64,000 nucleotides of DNA, from positions 62,001-126,000 of the forward strand of contig NZ_BSNM01000013.1 in NCBI RefSeq assembly GCF_030159995.1, written 5' to 3'. The notes under the pieces were generated by a model, which worked only from the letters and a program-made list of their open reading frames with translations, was not told the origin of the DNA and did not search any database. Source of the stretch: Litoribrevibacter albus. Its GTDB lineage: Bacteria > Pseudomonadota > Gammaproteobacteria > Pseudomonadales > Litoribrevibacteraceae. How positions within the stretch are numbered: the first letter of the stretch is position 1; every line of letters starts with the position of its first letter. The position numbers and the translations under genes were made by a program. Shown here piece after piece: positions 53,075-62,705 of the stretch.

Positions 53075-53392
53075 TTAATCCGGTCTCTCAATTTTAATCC
53101 ACTCTGCTGAGACCTCGGTATTGCTGGTATTGCAGTTGTATCCCTTGGGAAAAGAGGAGTTAACCTGGTACTTATTCTCAATCGCCTCCAGAAGGGTTTT
53201 GAGCATATACTTTGAACCTATCGGCGTTCCAGGTGTTCCTGCAAGACGGGATATACCGGAAGAATTGGTGTATATCACTTCCCCGGAATCGCTAACCTTC
53301 AGTCCTTTAATATATTCTGCCTGACACTCGACAGATGCAGTTGCTATGTTGGAAGTCATTGCCAGGGTTGTTATCAATAGAATATTTTTCAT
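53075..53392 (-). CDS. Small exported type IV-pilin-like protein
   Basis: A 105-residue protein with a signal peptide (M-K-N-I-L-L-I-T-T-L-A-M-T-S-N-I-A-T-A-S). The mature part has E-Y-I-K-G-L-K-V-S-D-S-G-E and a C-terminal Cys. It faintly recalls small pilin-related subunits, but this is a guess. The ATG at 53392 follows AAGGAAGC; the longer frame crosses the transposon end. The Tn3-family end lies only about 20 bp upstream, so its native promoter was probably displaced. Confidence 0.55.
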   Translation of the reverse strand: MKNILLITTLAMTSNIATASVECQAEYIKGLKVSDSGEVIYTNSSGISRLAGTPGTPIGSKYMLKTLLEAIENKYQVNSSFPKGYNCNTSNTEVSAEWIKIERPD

Positions 53393-53411
53393 GATGCTTC
53401 CTTGGACCCGC

Positions 53412-53449
53412 GGGGGCATTTGAACGAGAACCTACGGTTTTGAACCCAG
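53412..53449. repeat. Left terminal inverted repeat of the Tn3-family transposon
   Basis: Begins GGGGGCATTTGAACGAGAAC and continues through CTACGG, fitting the general Tn3 end pattern (GGGG at the tip, AACG and CTACG inside). An imperfect inverted copy of its inner part lies at about 53455-53488, overlapping the tnpA stop. The matching right end is not in the window. Confidence 0.6.
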
Positions 53450-53481
53450 TGACCACGTCGAAACCGTAGGTTTCCGTCGAA

Positions 53482-54188
53482 TCATCCCTTCTCCTCATCT
53501 TCAATAAAGTATGTACCGTTGGGTAACACATGCTTATAGGGCAACAACGAGATATGAGATAAGGTCTCGTCGTCGATTTCCTCCCCTTGCTGCCGAAGCT
53601 GCTCCACAATGTCGCTTATCTTGATGGTGTTCCAGTACAGAATGGCATTGGACACAAAGCTGAGACTACTGGCCTTGTTCATGATTTCTTCATAGTCGCC
53701 TGTGGTGAATTCACCCTGATCCGCAAAGAATATCCAGCGCGGCAGTTTATGTCGGTATTCCCCTTTATTCAGTTGCCGTTGGACGGTTTGACGGAGTTCT
53801 TTGTCAGTCAGGTACCGCAGAATGTATTCGGTCTTGATAATCCGCCCCAAGTTCGTAAAGGCTTTGGTGAGGCGATCCGAAGGTGAACTATTGGTTAATC
53901 GTTGGACGATGACGTGTGCTGGCGCAGTTTTCTGCTTCAGTGAAATCGCCACTCGCATCATATATTCCCACTGTTCCTCAATGATGGCCAGATCGGCTGT
54001 TTTGGTGAGTAAATGGTTGAGGTCGCCGTAATCGACGGTTTTGTCAATACGGTAAAGCTGCTGATCTTTGAGATCCCGAATGCGCGGCATAAAGTAGAAT
54101 CCGAGCAAATGACAGAGTGCGAAGACGATTTCGGTATAGCCATGTGTATCGGTGGTGTGCTCCCGGATTTTCAGAATCGTGTTGTTTT
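53482..54188 (-). pseudogene. tnpA: 3' part of Tn3-family transposase, cut by IS21 element
   Basis: The last 234 codons (minus strand from 54183, after the GTTTT duplication) encode the C-terminal part of the Tn3 DDE domain, with H-T-T-D-T-H-G-Y-T-E and P-R-I-R-D-L. The frame joins exactly to codon 744 of the 5' part (60304-62535) across the IS21-family insertion, giving a 977-residue transposase, normal for the family. Apparent in-frame codons up to 54699 belong to the inserted element. Confidence 0.88.
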
Positions 54189-54370
54189 TGCGTATTCCAG
54201 ACCAAGGTTGCCACTGATTCCAGACGAAGCCTGCCACCCATTCCACGCGAAAGCTGCCACTGATTCCACGGCAAAGCTGCCACCCTGGCAGGCTGCCTGA
54301 TTCCCCCATCAAAACGTCCGGCGCGGGATAACTAACGGTACTCTGCTCCTTTTCATCCGGAGAGGGCCAG

Positions 54371-55009
54371 ATGCCAGCGAAGAGGTTATCCATGCGTAAA
54401 ATCAAAGAAGTCCTTCGCCTCAAGTGGGAGCGAGGGCTTAGCAACCGACAGGTTGCCGCAGCCTGCGGCATCAGTCGCCCCACTGTGAGCGAGTATCTGC
54501 GGCGTGCTGCTGAGGCGGAGCTTGGCTGGCCGCTGCCAGAGGATCTGAGTGAAGCCCAGCTGGAGCAACGGCTGTTCCCGCCACCACCGGATCTACCGGC
54601 ACAGGTCCGAGGCATTCCAGACTGGCAGCGGATCCACGATGAGCTCCGGGGCAAGAACGTCACCCTGTTCCTGCTCTGGCAGGAGTACCGGGAAGCCAAT
54701 CCGGATGGCTACCAGTACAGCTGGTTCTGCGAGCACTACCGGGCCTGGCAGGGCAAGCTGGATCTGGTGATGCGTCAGGACCACCGAGCCGGTGAAAAGC
54801 TGTTCGTGGACTATGCTGGGCACACGGTGCCCGTCATTGATCGCACCACCGGTGAGATCCATGAGGCGCAAGTCTTTGTGGCGGTGATGGGTGCGTCCAA
54901 TTACACCTACGCCGAGGCCACCTGGAGCCAGACACTGCCGGACTGGATCGGCTCTCACATCCGGACTTTCGAGTTCTTGGGCGGCGTGCCGGAACTGGTG
55001 GTCCCCGAT
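54371..55009 (+). pseudogene. istA: 5' part of IS21 transposase istA
   Basis: The first 213 codons of IstA: a helix-turn-helix (L-S-N-R-Q-V-A-A-A-C-G-I-S-R-P-T-V-S-E-Y, about 24-43) and the start of the DDE core with L-F-V-D-Y-A-G (first Asp, about 155). The frame is broken after V-V-P-D at GAT (55007-55009) by the RIT element and ends in RIT sequence. It joins to 58527-59432. Confidence 0.85.
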
Positions 55010-55027
55010 TATGTGTCCCGGCACATA

Positions 55028-55066
55028 ATCCGGATTATGTTCCCAATCCCATTATGTTCCGTTCAC
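55028..55066 (+). repeat. RIT left inverted repeat
   Basis: 39 bp, exact inverse of 58491-58529. It begins ATCCGGAT and contains two ATTATGTTCC units. Confidence 0.85.
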
Positions 55067-55174
55067 CCTGGAAGCCCTTGAATCCATAGGGAGGATCCCG
55101 TGTAAAAGGACACATAACGACAGATGCCGTTTGGGCGCATGATTTCCTTTCCTACATCCAGAAAGGAGATTGTC

Positions 55175-56437
55175 ATGTTAGAACATTACTTCGTTAAGCC
55201 CGATACCATCGATGCGATCCGCGCTTCCTGGATCGCGGAACCGATTGAGCAGTACGTTGCGTGGTTAGCCGGGCACGGATACAGGCCCAGGGTAATCTTG
55301 CGGCGAGTCCCACTCCTGAGGCAGTTTGGCGAGTTTGCTCGCGATCATGGTGCCACGCAGTGGAGCGAGCTTCCGACTCATGTCGAGCCTTATGTAAAGC
55401 ACTGGGTAAAGGTTCACGCCAAGAACGCATACCAGGCAAAGCGATGGGTGGCTAATGATGCTCGTACACCGATCGAGCAATTGCTGTCCCTGATGTTGCC
55501 CGATTTCCGCGGAACAGGTCGGAGACGGACCAGCCAAGATCCCTTCCTGGTTCAGGCACCGGGGTTCTTTGTTTATCTGCGTGAAGAACGGGGCCTGCGC
55601 GAGCTGTCTCTCCGGCACTATGGCCATTATCTGCATAACCTGGAAGCCTACCTGGCGCGAATCAACCTGCTGCATTTGTCCGAGCTCACTCCAGCCATAC
55701 TCAGTGCGTTTGTGGTGGAGAGCGGTCGCCGATTGAGCCCGCATTCTATGACGGGGCTGTGCAGCTCCTTGCGAGTCTTCCTGCGCTACCTGTACCGCGA
55801 GCAGCTGATCAATCGCGATCTCGGCGCTACCGTAGAGTCCCCGCGTCGGTATCAGCTGGCCGATCTCCCGCGTTCGATCTCCTGGGACGACGTCCGGCGC
55901 ATGCTAGATGTTGTTGATCGGCGCAGTGCTCTGGGCAAGCGCGACTATGCCATTCTACTTTTGCTCGTCACGTATGGACTGCGCGGCCATGAGGTGGCCG
56001 GATTGACACTGGAGCATATTGACTGGAAGAGAGAACGCCTGTTGGTGCCGCAGCGCAAGGCGGGACACACCACTGCGTACCCTCTCTCTTCAGTAGTAGG
56101 CGAAGCTATTCTCGACTACTTAAAAAATGCACGCCCACACGTCGAGGAGCGAAGGCTGTTTTTCCGGGTTCTGGCGCCCGTCCGACCTGTGACGGCGGTT
56201 ACTGTGTCCAGCCGCGCGACGCACTACCTGCGCAAAGCGGGTATTAATGTCCGTCGCCCAGGTTCGCACACCTTGCGCCACACTTGCGTACAGCGATTGG
56301 TCGATGCCGAGTTCAACTTCAAGGTCATCGGCGATTACGTTGGTCATGCGTCGCCAAGTTCCACCCGCATCTATACCAAGGTGGACGTGGAAACCCTGCG
56401 CATGGTGGCGCTGGGCCACGAGGAGGTGCTGCCATGA
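55175..56437 (+). CDS. ritA: RIT tyrosine recombinase A
   Basis: A 420-residue tyrosine recombinase with an N-terminal SAM-like core-binding domain and a C-terminal catalytic domain. Visible catalytic parts are the Y-G-L-R-G-H-E arginine region (about 270-276), H-T-L-R-H-T (about 365-370) and Y-T-K near the end (the Tyr nucleophile in R-I-Y-T-K). ATG at 55175 follows GAAAGGAGATTGTC. The stop overlaps the next start (ATGA). Confidence 0.88.
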   Translation: MLEHYFVKPDTIDAIRASWIAEPIEQYVAWLAGHGYRPRVILRRVPLLRQFGEFARDHGATQWSELPTHVEPYVKHWVKVHAKNAYQAKRWVANDARTPIEQLLSLMLPDFRGTGRRRTSQDPFLVQAPGFFVYLREERGLRELSLRHYGHYLHNLEAYLARINLLHLSELTPAILSAFVVESGRRLSPHSMTGLCSSLRVFLRYLYREQLINRDLGATVESPRRYQLADLPRSISWDDVRRMLDVVDRRSALGKRDYAILLLLVTYGLRGHEVAGLTLEHIDWKRERLLVPQRKAGHTTAYPLSSVVGEAILDYLKNARPHVEERRLFFRVLAPVRPVTAVTVSSRATHYLRKAGINVRRPGSHTLRHTCVQRLVDAEFNFKVIGDYVGHASPSSTRIYTKVDVETLRMVALGHEEVLP

Positions 56438-57423
56438 CCGCCTCCTTCCACAGCGTACTAGGCAAGGATTTTTCGGCTTACTTGAGTTACAAGCGCGCGC
56501 TGGGCCGAAAATTTGATACTGAAGAGCTCGCCTTGCAATTATTCGATCGCTTTTTGGTCGAGGAACGGGTGAGTGATGCGGCGTTAGTGCAACCGGCGTT
56601 GATTGAGGCCTTTCTCGCTTCGCGGCCACGCACTCGCCCACGCAGCTATAACCACCTCTTGGGGGTGCTCCGCTGCTTTTTTGCCTGGCAGGTGGCCCAG
56701 GAGCGGCTAGCGCATTCTCCGGTTCGTGCTCACCCTCAGCCGGTGACTTCCCAGCTTAAACCCTTCCTGTTCGAACCGGCTCAGGTGGAAGACATCCTGA
56801 CGTTGGCGTCACAGCTTCCGGACAATTCCCGGGCACCCTGTCGTGGCATGGTCTACCGAACAATCTTCTCGCTGATGTACGGTTTGGGCCTGCGTGTCGG
56901 CGAGATTGTGCATCTTCGGTATCGCGACGTCGATTGCCAGCGCAGCCTTCTGGTGATCGACAAGAGCAAGTTTGGCAAGACGCGTTTGGTCCCCTTTGGC
57001 CCGCGCATGGCGCAACAGATCGCTGTCTATCTGCAGTTTGGCGTTGATCGGTATGGGTCATGGCAGCCGGATGATCCGGTATTTTCTTTCAGCTTTTTCC
57101 CAGAGCGCAAGCCAATGCGTATTGAGACGGTCAGTCAGACATTTCACCACTTGATACTGAAGATGGATCCGTACGTGCCACCTGGCGTACGCCAACCTCA
57201 TCTGCACTGCCTGCGCCATTCCTTCGCGGTCGCAACTCTGCTCCGCTGGTATCGCACCGGCGTGGATCCCAATCAACGGCTCTTTCATCTATCAACCTTC
57301 ATGGGCCATGCCGACCCGGCATCGACTGCCTGGTATCTGACCATCACCGAAGCACTGCTCCGGGAGGCGAGCCAACGGTTCGAGCGATTCGCCGATCCCC
57401 GCAGAGAGGAGGAGCTATCATGA
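56434..57423 (+). CDS. ritB: RIT tyrosine recombinase B
   Basis: A 329-residue tyrosine recombinase. Catalytic motifs: Y-G-L-G-L-R-V-G-E (about 148-156), H-C-L-R-H-S-F (about 255-261) and a final A-W-Y-L-T, the likely Tyr nucleophile. The start overlaps the ritA stop by ATGA and the end overlaps ritC by ATGA, so the three are made as one translationally coupled set. Confidence 0.88.
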   Translation: MTASFHSVLGKDFSAYLSYKRALGRKFDTEELALQLFDRFLVEERVSDAALVQPALIEAFLASRPRTRPRSYNHLLGVLRCFFAWQVAQERLAHSPVRAHPQPVTSQLKPFLFEPAQVEDILTLASQLPDNSRAPCRGMVYRTIFSLMYGLGLRVGEIVHLRYRDVDCQRSLLVIDKSKFGKTRLVPFGPRMAQQIAVYLQFGVDRYGSWQPDDPVFSFSFFPERKPMRIETVSQTFHHLILKMDPYVPPGVRQPHLHCLRHSFAVATLLRWYRTGVDPNQRLFHLSTFMGHADPASTAWYLTITEALLREASQRFERFADPRREEELS

Positions 57424-58436
57424 CGGATCAATTGGGGCGTCTCGTCTTTGCCTTCGTAGAAGATCACCTTAAATGCCAACGGGGGCTGCGCCCGGCCAGT
57501 ATCCGAAGTTATAAGGAGAGCCTGCGCCTGTTCTTGCAATTCGCTGCAAAGGATAAGCATTGCCGGATCACCCGCTTGGAACTGGCTGATCTCACTGGCG
57601 AGCGAGTGCGCCATTTTTTGCAACACCTTGAACAGGAACGTGGTAATGGGGTTAGAACCCGAAACCAGCGCCTGGCGGCGCTGCATACCTTCTTCGAGTA
57701 TCTTGCCGGCCGTGAGCCCTGCGTGCTCGGGGAAGCACAGCAAATTGCTTCCATTCCCGTCAAACGCTGGCAACCGGGCGAGACTCTGTATCTCGAACGC
57801 GACGAGATTAATGCTCTGTTCGCTGCCTTGCCCACCGACCACCCTCAGGCTCTGCGCGACCAAGCCTTGCTTCGCTTCCTTTATAACACCGGAGCACGCG
57901 TACAGGAGGTAGCGGATCTGCGCGCAACGCACCTGGAACTCGGTTCTGAGCCCCGAGTACGGCTGCATGGTAAAGGTGACAAATGGCGTACCTGTCCTTT
58001 GTGGACGCGAACAGCGGGTCTGATGCAGGACTTACTGGAGCAAAATCGGCAACGACGCCACTCCAATGACGCTGTCTTCCTAGCCCGCAACAGTGCGCCG
58101 CTGACCAGATTTGGTATCTACAAGATCGTGCGGCGTCATACCGTCAAGGTGGTGAAGAAAAGCGCAGATGGCACAGTGCGGCACATCTCACCCCATGTCT
58201 TACGCCACACGACGGCCGTGCATTTGCTTGAAGCAGGTGTCGAGGTCAACGTCATCCGCGCCTGGCTTGGACACGTCAGTTTGGAGACCACCAACCGATA
58301 CGCCGAGATCACCCTCCGAATGAAAGTGGACGCGCTGCGCACCTGTGAGCCTATTTGGGATTCTCCGGCGGAGTCCCACCGAAAGCCAGTATGGCGATCC
58401 AATTCCGAGCTGCTGCAATGGCTGGAATCCCTGTGA
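57420..58436 (+). CDS. ritC: RIT tyrosine recombinase C
   Basis: A 338-residue tyrosine recombinase. Motifs: Y-N-T-G-A-R-V-Q-E (about 156-164), H-V-L-R-H-T-T (about 259-265), W-L-G-H, and T-N-R-Y-A-E with the Tyr nucleophile. It is the last gene of the trio; the right inverted repeat starts about 55 bp later. All three recombinases look complete. Confidence 0.88.
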   Translation: MTDQLGRLVFAFVEDHLKCQRGLRPASIRSYKESLRLFLQFAAKDKHCRITRLELADLTGERVRHFLQHLEQERGNGVRTRNQRLAALHTFFEYLAGREPCVLGEAQQIASIPVKRWQPGETLYLERDEINALFAALPTDHPQALRDQALLRFLYNTGARVQEVADLRATHLELGSEPRVRLHGKGDKWRTCPLWTRTAGLMQDLLEQNRQRRHSNDAVFLARNSAPLTRFGIYKIVRRHTVKVVKKSADGTVRHISPHVLRHTTAVHLLEAGVEVNVIRAWLGHVSLETTNRYAEITLRMKVDALRTCEPIWDSPAESHRKPVWRSNSELLQWLESL

Positions 58437-58490
58437 TCGTTATGTGCCCCAGTGCAAGGGGGCCTCCCTATGGTTTCAAGGTCTTCTAAA

Positions 58491-58529
58491 GTGAACGGAA
58501 CATAATGGGATTGGGAACATAATCCGGAT
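58491..58529 (-). repeat. RIT right inverted repeat
   Basis: 39 bp, exact inverse of 55028-55066. Its outermost GAT (58527-58529) is also the first codon of the downstream istA part. Confidence 0.85.
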
Positions 58530-59432
58530 AACCTCCGTTCCGGCGTCAGCAAGGCCCATCGCTACGAGCCGGATCTCAATCCGACCTATCAGGATATGGC
58601 TAGCCATTATGGCGTGGCCGTTGTCCCCACACGGGTTCGCAAGCCCCGTGACAAGGCCAAGGTGGAAGGTGGCGTATTGATCGTTGAGCGCTGGATCCTG
58701 GCGGCCCTGCGCCACCGTCAGCACTTCTCCCTGGGGCAGCTCAACGCCACCATCCGTGAGCTGTTGGAGAAGCTCAATAGCCGCCCCTTCCGCAAGTTGC
58801 CCGGGTGCCGGCTTGATCACTTCAAACAGCTGGACCAGCCGGTTCTACAACCGCTACCCGCCGAGCCGTATGTCTACGCCGAGTGGAAAAAAGCCCGGGT
58901 ACACATCGACTACCACGTGGCCATCGATGGGCATTACTACTCGGTGCCCTACACCCTGATCAAGAAAGAGGTGGAGGTCCGGATCACCCACAACACCATC
59001 GAATGCTTCCACCGAGGCAACCGGATCGCCAGCCACCGGCGTTCGGATCAGAAGGGGCGGCATAGCACCATCGCCGCTCACATGCCGGAGTCCCACCGCC
59101 AAGCCGGCGAGTGGAACCCAGAGCGACTGACCGCCTGGGCAGCCAAGACTGGACCGGCAACTGAAAAGCTTATCCGTACCGCGCTGGGGGCAAGAAAGCA
59201 TCCGCAACAGGCCTATCGGTCCTGTCTGGGCATTCTCCGGTTGGGGCAGAGCTACGGCGGGTCGCGGCTGGAGGCCGCCTGCCAACGCGCCCTGATGCTG
59301 GGCAGCTGCCGATACAAGAGCATCGAATCCATCCTCAAGCACCGCCTGGATGAGCAGCCCCTGGAAGAGCAACAAGAACTGGCCTTACCTGACACACACG
59401 ACAACATCCGCGGCCCTGCCTACTACCACTGA
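58527..59432 (+). pseudogene. istA: 3' part of IS21 transposase istA
   Basis: The remaining codons of IstA from the shared [13 protein letters not shown], the K-P-R-D-K-A-K-V-E block of the DDE core, and the C-terminal Mu-transposase-like beta domain. With the RIT removed, IstA would be about 513 residues, normal for the family. No start codon of its own is supported. Confidence 0.85.
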
Positions 59433-59443
59433 AGGAATCTGAC

Positions 59444-60199
59444 ATGTTGAAACATCCCACACTGGATAAGCTCCACGCCCTCAAACTGACCGGCATGGCC
59501 GCCGCCCTGGAGGATCAGTCGGCCACCCCCGACATCACCGATCTGAGCTTCGAGGAGCGCCTCGGGCTGCTGGTCGACCGGGAAATGACGGAACGGGACA
59601 ACCGGCGCATGAGCAGCCGGCTACGCCGGGCCAAACTGCGACACGCCGCCATCCTCGAAGACATTGATTACCGGAACTCACGCGGCCTGGATAAAGGGCT
59701 TATCCAGGGCCTAGCCAGCTGCCAGTGGGTGAAGGAACACCTGAACGCGCTGATCACCGGTCCCACCGGGGTCGGGAAAACCTGGCTGGCCTGTGCTCTG
59801 GCACACAAAGCCTGCCGGGAGGGTTACACCGCCCAGTACGTCCGCCTGACCCGACTGCTACGGGAGCTGACCATTGCCAAAGGCGATGGCCAATACTCAA
59901 AACTCCTGACGGATCTGGCCAAGGTCGACGTGCTGATCCTGGATGACTGGGGGCTGATGAAACTGAGCGCCGAGAATCGGCGAGACTTGCTGGAGGTGCT
60001 GGAAGACCGGCATGGCAGGCGCTCCACCATTGCCACTAGCCAATTACCCATCGAGGAATGGCATGGCGTAATCGGTGACGCCACTCTGGCAGACGCCATT
60101 CTGGATCGGCTCGTACACAACGCCTACAAGATCAACCTGCGGGGCGAATCCATGCGAAAACAACAGGCAAAGTTGACGGCCACCGAGACTTCGGAGTAA
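59444..60199 (+). CDS. istB: IS21 helper ATPase IstB
   Basis: A 251-residue DnaC/DnaA-like AAA+ ATPase. Walker A is G-P-T-G-V-G-K-T-W (about 105-113) and Walker B is V-L-I-L-D-D-W-G (about 163-170). IstB controls target choice and activates IstA. It is intact, but without whole IstA the element cannot move by itself. Eleven bases separate it from istA. Confidence 0.92.
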   Translation: MLKHPTLDKLHALKLTGMAAALEDQSATPDITDLSFEERLGLLVDREMTERDNRRMSSRLRRAKLRHAAILEDIDYRNSRGLDKGLIQGLASCQWVKEHLNALITGPTGVGKTWLACALAHKACREGYTAQYVRLTRLLRELTIAKGDGQYSKLLTDLAKVDVLILDDWGLMKLSAENRRDLLEVLEDRHGRRSTIATSQLPIEEWHGVIGDATLADAILDRLVHNAYKINLRGESMRKQQAKLTATETSE

Positions 60200-60303
60200 G
60201 AAGAGAAACCCCGCGTCGCTACGCTCCGATGGGTGGCAGCCTTGCTCCGGTCCGGGTGGCAGGCTTCACATGGAATGGGTGGCAACCTTCAGCGGTTTAC
60301 GCA

Positions 60304-62535
60304 GTTTTCCAGCAGGCCGTCCAAAACATACAGCGCTTCACGCGGGCTACAGGAAATAATCTTGGTGCTGAACACTGAATATTGATCGGAAACGTGGGTG
60401 TAGATCCCGATGGCTTTTTCATAATAACCGTAGTAGCGGGGATAGTAAGAAGCCAACAGGCTGTCGGCGCGGATTTTAAAGCGTTGCGCATCCGATGAGG
60501 ACAATGTACCGGTGCCGTGCACCGCACTCAACGGCAGCTCATGGTGTTGATTCACAATTTCAGCACTGGCGTTGATCAGGGTTTCCTCTCGAATATAGTA
60601 TTGCAGGATATGCCGGAGCATATCGACGGTCACACCTTTAACGCTATTGCTCATGGATACGACACCCAGGTTGGTGGCCTGCGAAATAATGGCGGCCATC
60701 AGGCTTTTGTAAAAGGCTTTGGGGCGCGATTGATGGTGCTGGATAGGGACAAAATGACGGCTGTAATGTGTCATTTGATCTACTTCCATCAGAAGCTGTT
60801 CGATACGTATGCTGGGCATATGTGCATCGATCACTTTTTGCAGTTGGTTGACTTTATCCGGGACCTCGAGCTTGTCATCACGTTTGAGTTTCAATCGGCC
60901 GTTTTGAATTTCCGCGAAGTTGTCCAGGCCGAACAGCTTTTTCGCTTCAGAGACTGATTCGTGGAACTGCGTTGAAATGGCGGCTCGAACTTCGTGCGGT
61001 GGAGGCTGTTGAAGTTCGGTATAGACAGCCTGTCTGGTTTCATCCCAACTGGGTTCATTTAAGGTGAGATCCCAGAACGAAACATGCTGCTTACTCTGCG
61101 GCAAGTACAAATCGCCGGAACGCAAGGCGTCTTTCATAGCGAGAGCCAATCCCATTTCCCAAACGTTGCGATTGATGTTACCGGCTTGATCTTTAAGGCT
61201 GCGGCGTAGTTCGCGGGGAATGAATGCTGTCGGTGTGTTCTCGGGTAGCTTTTTCAGGTCGCCATCATCCAATTTCCGGACGAACTCAATAGCTTTTATC
61301 AGCGGCCCGGAACCTTTAGCCACTTCAAATGGTAACCGGATAAAGTCGGCAAAATATTTTCGTAAACTGGGATAACGGGCCAGCAACAAATCGCAGTAGC
61401 CGCGTTCCTCCAGGCGTTTAAAAATGTGCAGGTCGTCAATGGATGCCAGCAGACGTTTCTCGTCAATGCGTTGCCACAAGTCCTTCTTGTACAATGGCTG
61501 TTCATCCGGCCATTCCAGCAAAAAATGCGTGGTTTCAAGCACAGCATCGATGGCTTTCTTTTGGCGCTTGCGAAACTCCTTGTGTTTTTTGTCGTGGCTG
61601 TTTTTGGTTTGCCGGCATAGCTCTGTCATGTACTGATCATGCATTTTGACCAGATGATCCAACAGGATCTTGCGGGATTCCAACAGGAAGCAAACCATCA
61701 ATGCATAGCGCTTATGGTCCTTGAAGCGCTTCATGTCCTTAGCGCTGTAACGCTTGGTCAGTCGGTACAGGTAGTTAAGAAAAGCGGTATCAATGACCTT
61801 TTATTCGAACTCATTAATGCCGGTGGACACCAGATTGTCATAGCGTTCCAAATAGCGTTTCAGTGATGATATTTTCGCACCCGGCGGGTACTCTTTGAGT
61901 TGGTTGAAGTAGGTTCGTTGATTGCCGTCGGTGGCTTGCAACAAATCGTCAATGGCATCGCGTAATTCCGGCGACATCTGATCAAACACTTGCTCAAAAA
62001 GCTGAGCGTGTACCTGGTTACATATGCGGATGATCTGTCTTTCGATCGTCGTGGGGCCAGGTAAAACAATACGTTTCAACAGAAGGTGGCGTTCTGCCCG
62101 GTGAAAAAGTTCATCCGGAAGCAGTCCCTGTTGGGCATGTTCTTCAATCCAGCGGTCCAGATCTGCTTCCACTTTGTCGTCAAACCGATGAAAGCCCAGG
62201 TACTTGAGGATATTGTTCCGGTGTTCCAACACCGTGGCTTCTCTTTCGGGCACTTCCACCGTTAGCGTAGGAGGAAGATCGAGTTGACTACTCAGGTAGC
62301 TGATCACTCGTGGCGAAAGATCATGGAGCTGGTTTAGAAACCGGCCATAGAGGCGCATGGCACACAGTTGGATGGCAAATCCCAGGCGATATTGCTTGCG
62401 ATACTTGTTGACGACCTCGCAATCACGACGGCTTAGCGTCCAATCGCGAACCATTTCCTCATCGGAGAATCGTTGCGGCAATATTAACGGTTGGTACCGC
62501 TGCTGATTGGTTAAGAACTGCTCTTTGGCTGTCAT
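60304..62535 (-). pseudogene. tnpA: 5' part of Tn3-family transposase with an in-frame stop
   Basis: The first 744 codons of TnpA from ATG 62535. Residues 1-160 are the N-terminal DUF4158-like part (R-F-S-D-E-E-M-V-R-D-W-T-L-S). A single in-frame TAA at 61801-61803 interrupts the frame after G-I-N-E-F-E; the following codons read on in the same frame, so it is a point nonsense mutation and not a frameshift. The IS21 element then cuts the gene after L-L-E-N. Two separate lesions make it inactive unless supplied in trans. Confidence 0.88.
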
Positions 62536-62705
62536 TGGACCTCACTTGGCTCCGGTCACGCCAACTACGCTATAGCGCTGTTTTTATTGATGGATGCGGT
62601 ATTTAAAGGTGCATCACCGCCTTTAAAGGCAATCGCTCTTGCCCAGGGGTTATTCGGTTTAAAAAATGTGTGGAGGTTATAACATATATGTACTAAGATC
62701 TACGC
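62536..62705. promoter_or_regulatory. Divergent tnpA-chrB promoter region
   Basis: 170 bp between the divergent tnpA and chrB starts. The palindrome ACATATATGT (62682-62691) inside the A+T-rich TATAACATATAT is a possible -10 element and regulator site for chrB. No ribosome site precedes chrB: GGAGG (62672-62676) is 30 bp away. No resolvase gene or Tn3 end was found here. Confidence 0.45.

Larger units (their letters stand above)
55010..58526 (+). mobile_element. RIT (recombinase-in-trio) element
   Basis: A 3517-bp element holding three tandem tyrosine recombinases and nothing else, inserted in istA with GAT on both sides (55007-55009 and 58527-58529). A perfect 39-bp inverted repeat lies near the ends (55028-55066 and 58491-58529). 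The end regions are built from repeated ATTATGT/ACATAAT units, probably recombinase sites. RIT elements are a known but little studied class. Confidence 0.85.
54189..60303 (+). mobile_element. IS21-family insertion sequence, itself interrupted by a RIT element
   Basis: Both ends start TGCGTA (54189 inward and 60303 inward) and share AAGGTTGCCAC about 15 bp inside; several further copies of T-GCCAC-ATTCC follow, the multiple terminal repeats typical of IS21. The 5-bp target duplication is GTTTT (54184-54188 and 60304-60308). It encodes istA (broken) and istB. Without the RIT the element would be about 2.6 kb. Confidence 0.88.

Noticed and set aside
53482-54699. One continuous 405-codon minus-strand gene
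   Set aside because: Only codons below 54184 belong to the Tn3 transposase; the rest is antisense to istA and the IS21 end repeats.
61801-62535. Two separate transposase genes (61734 and 62535 starts)
   Set aside because: They are one gene in the same frame interrupted by a single TAA.
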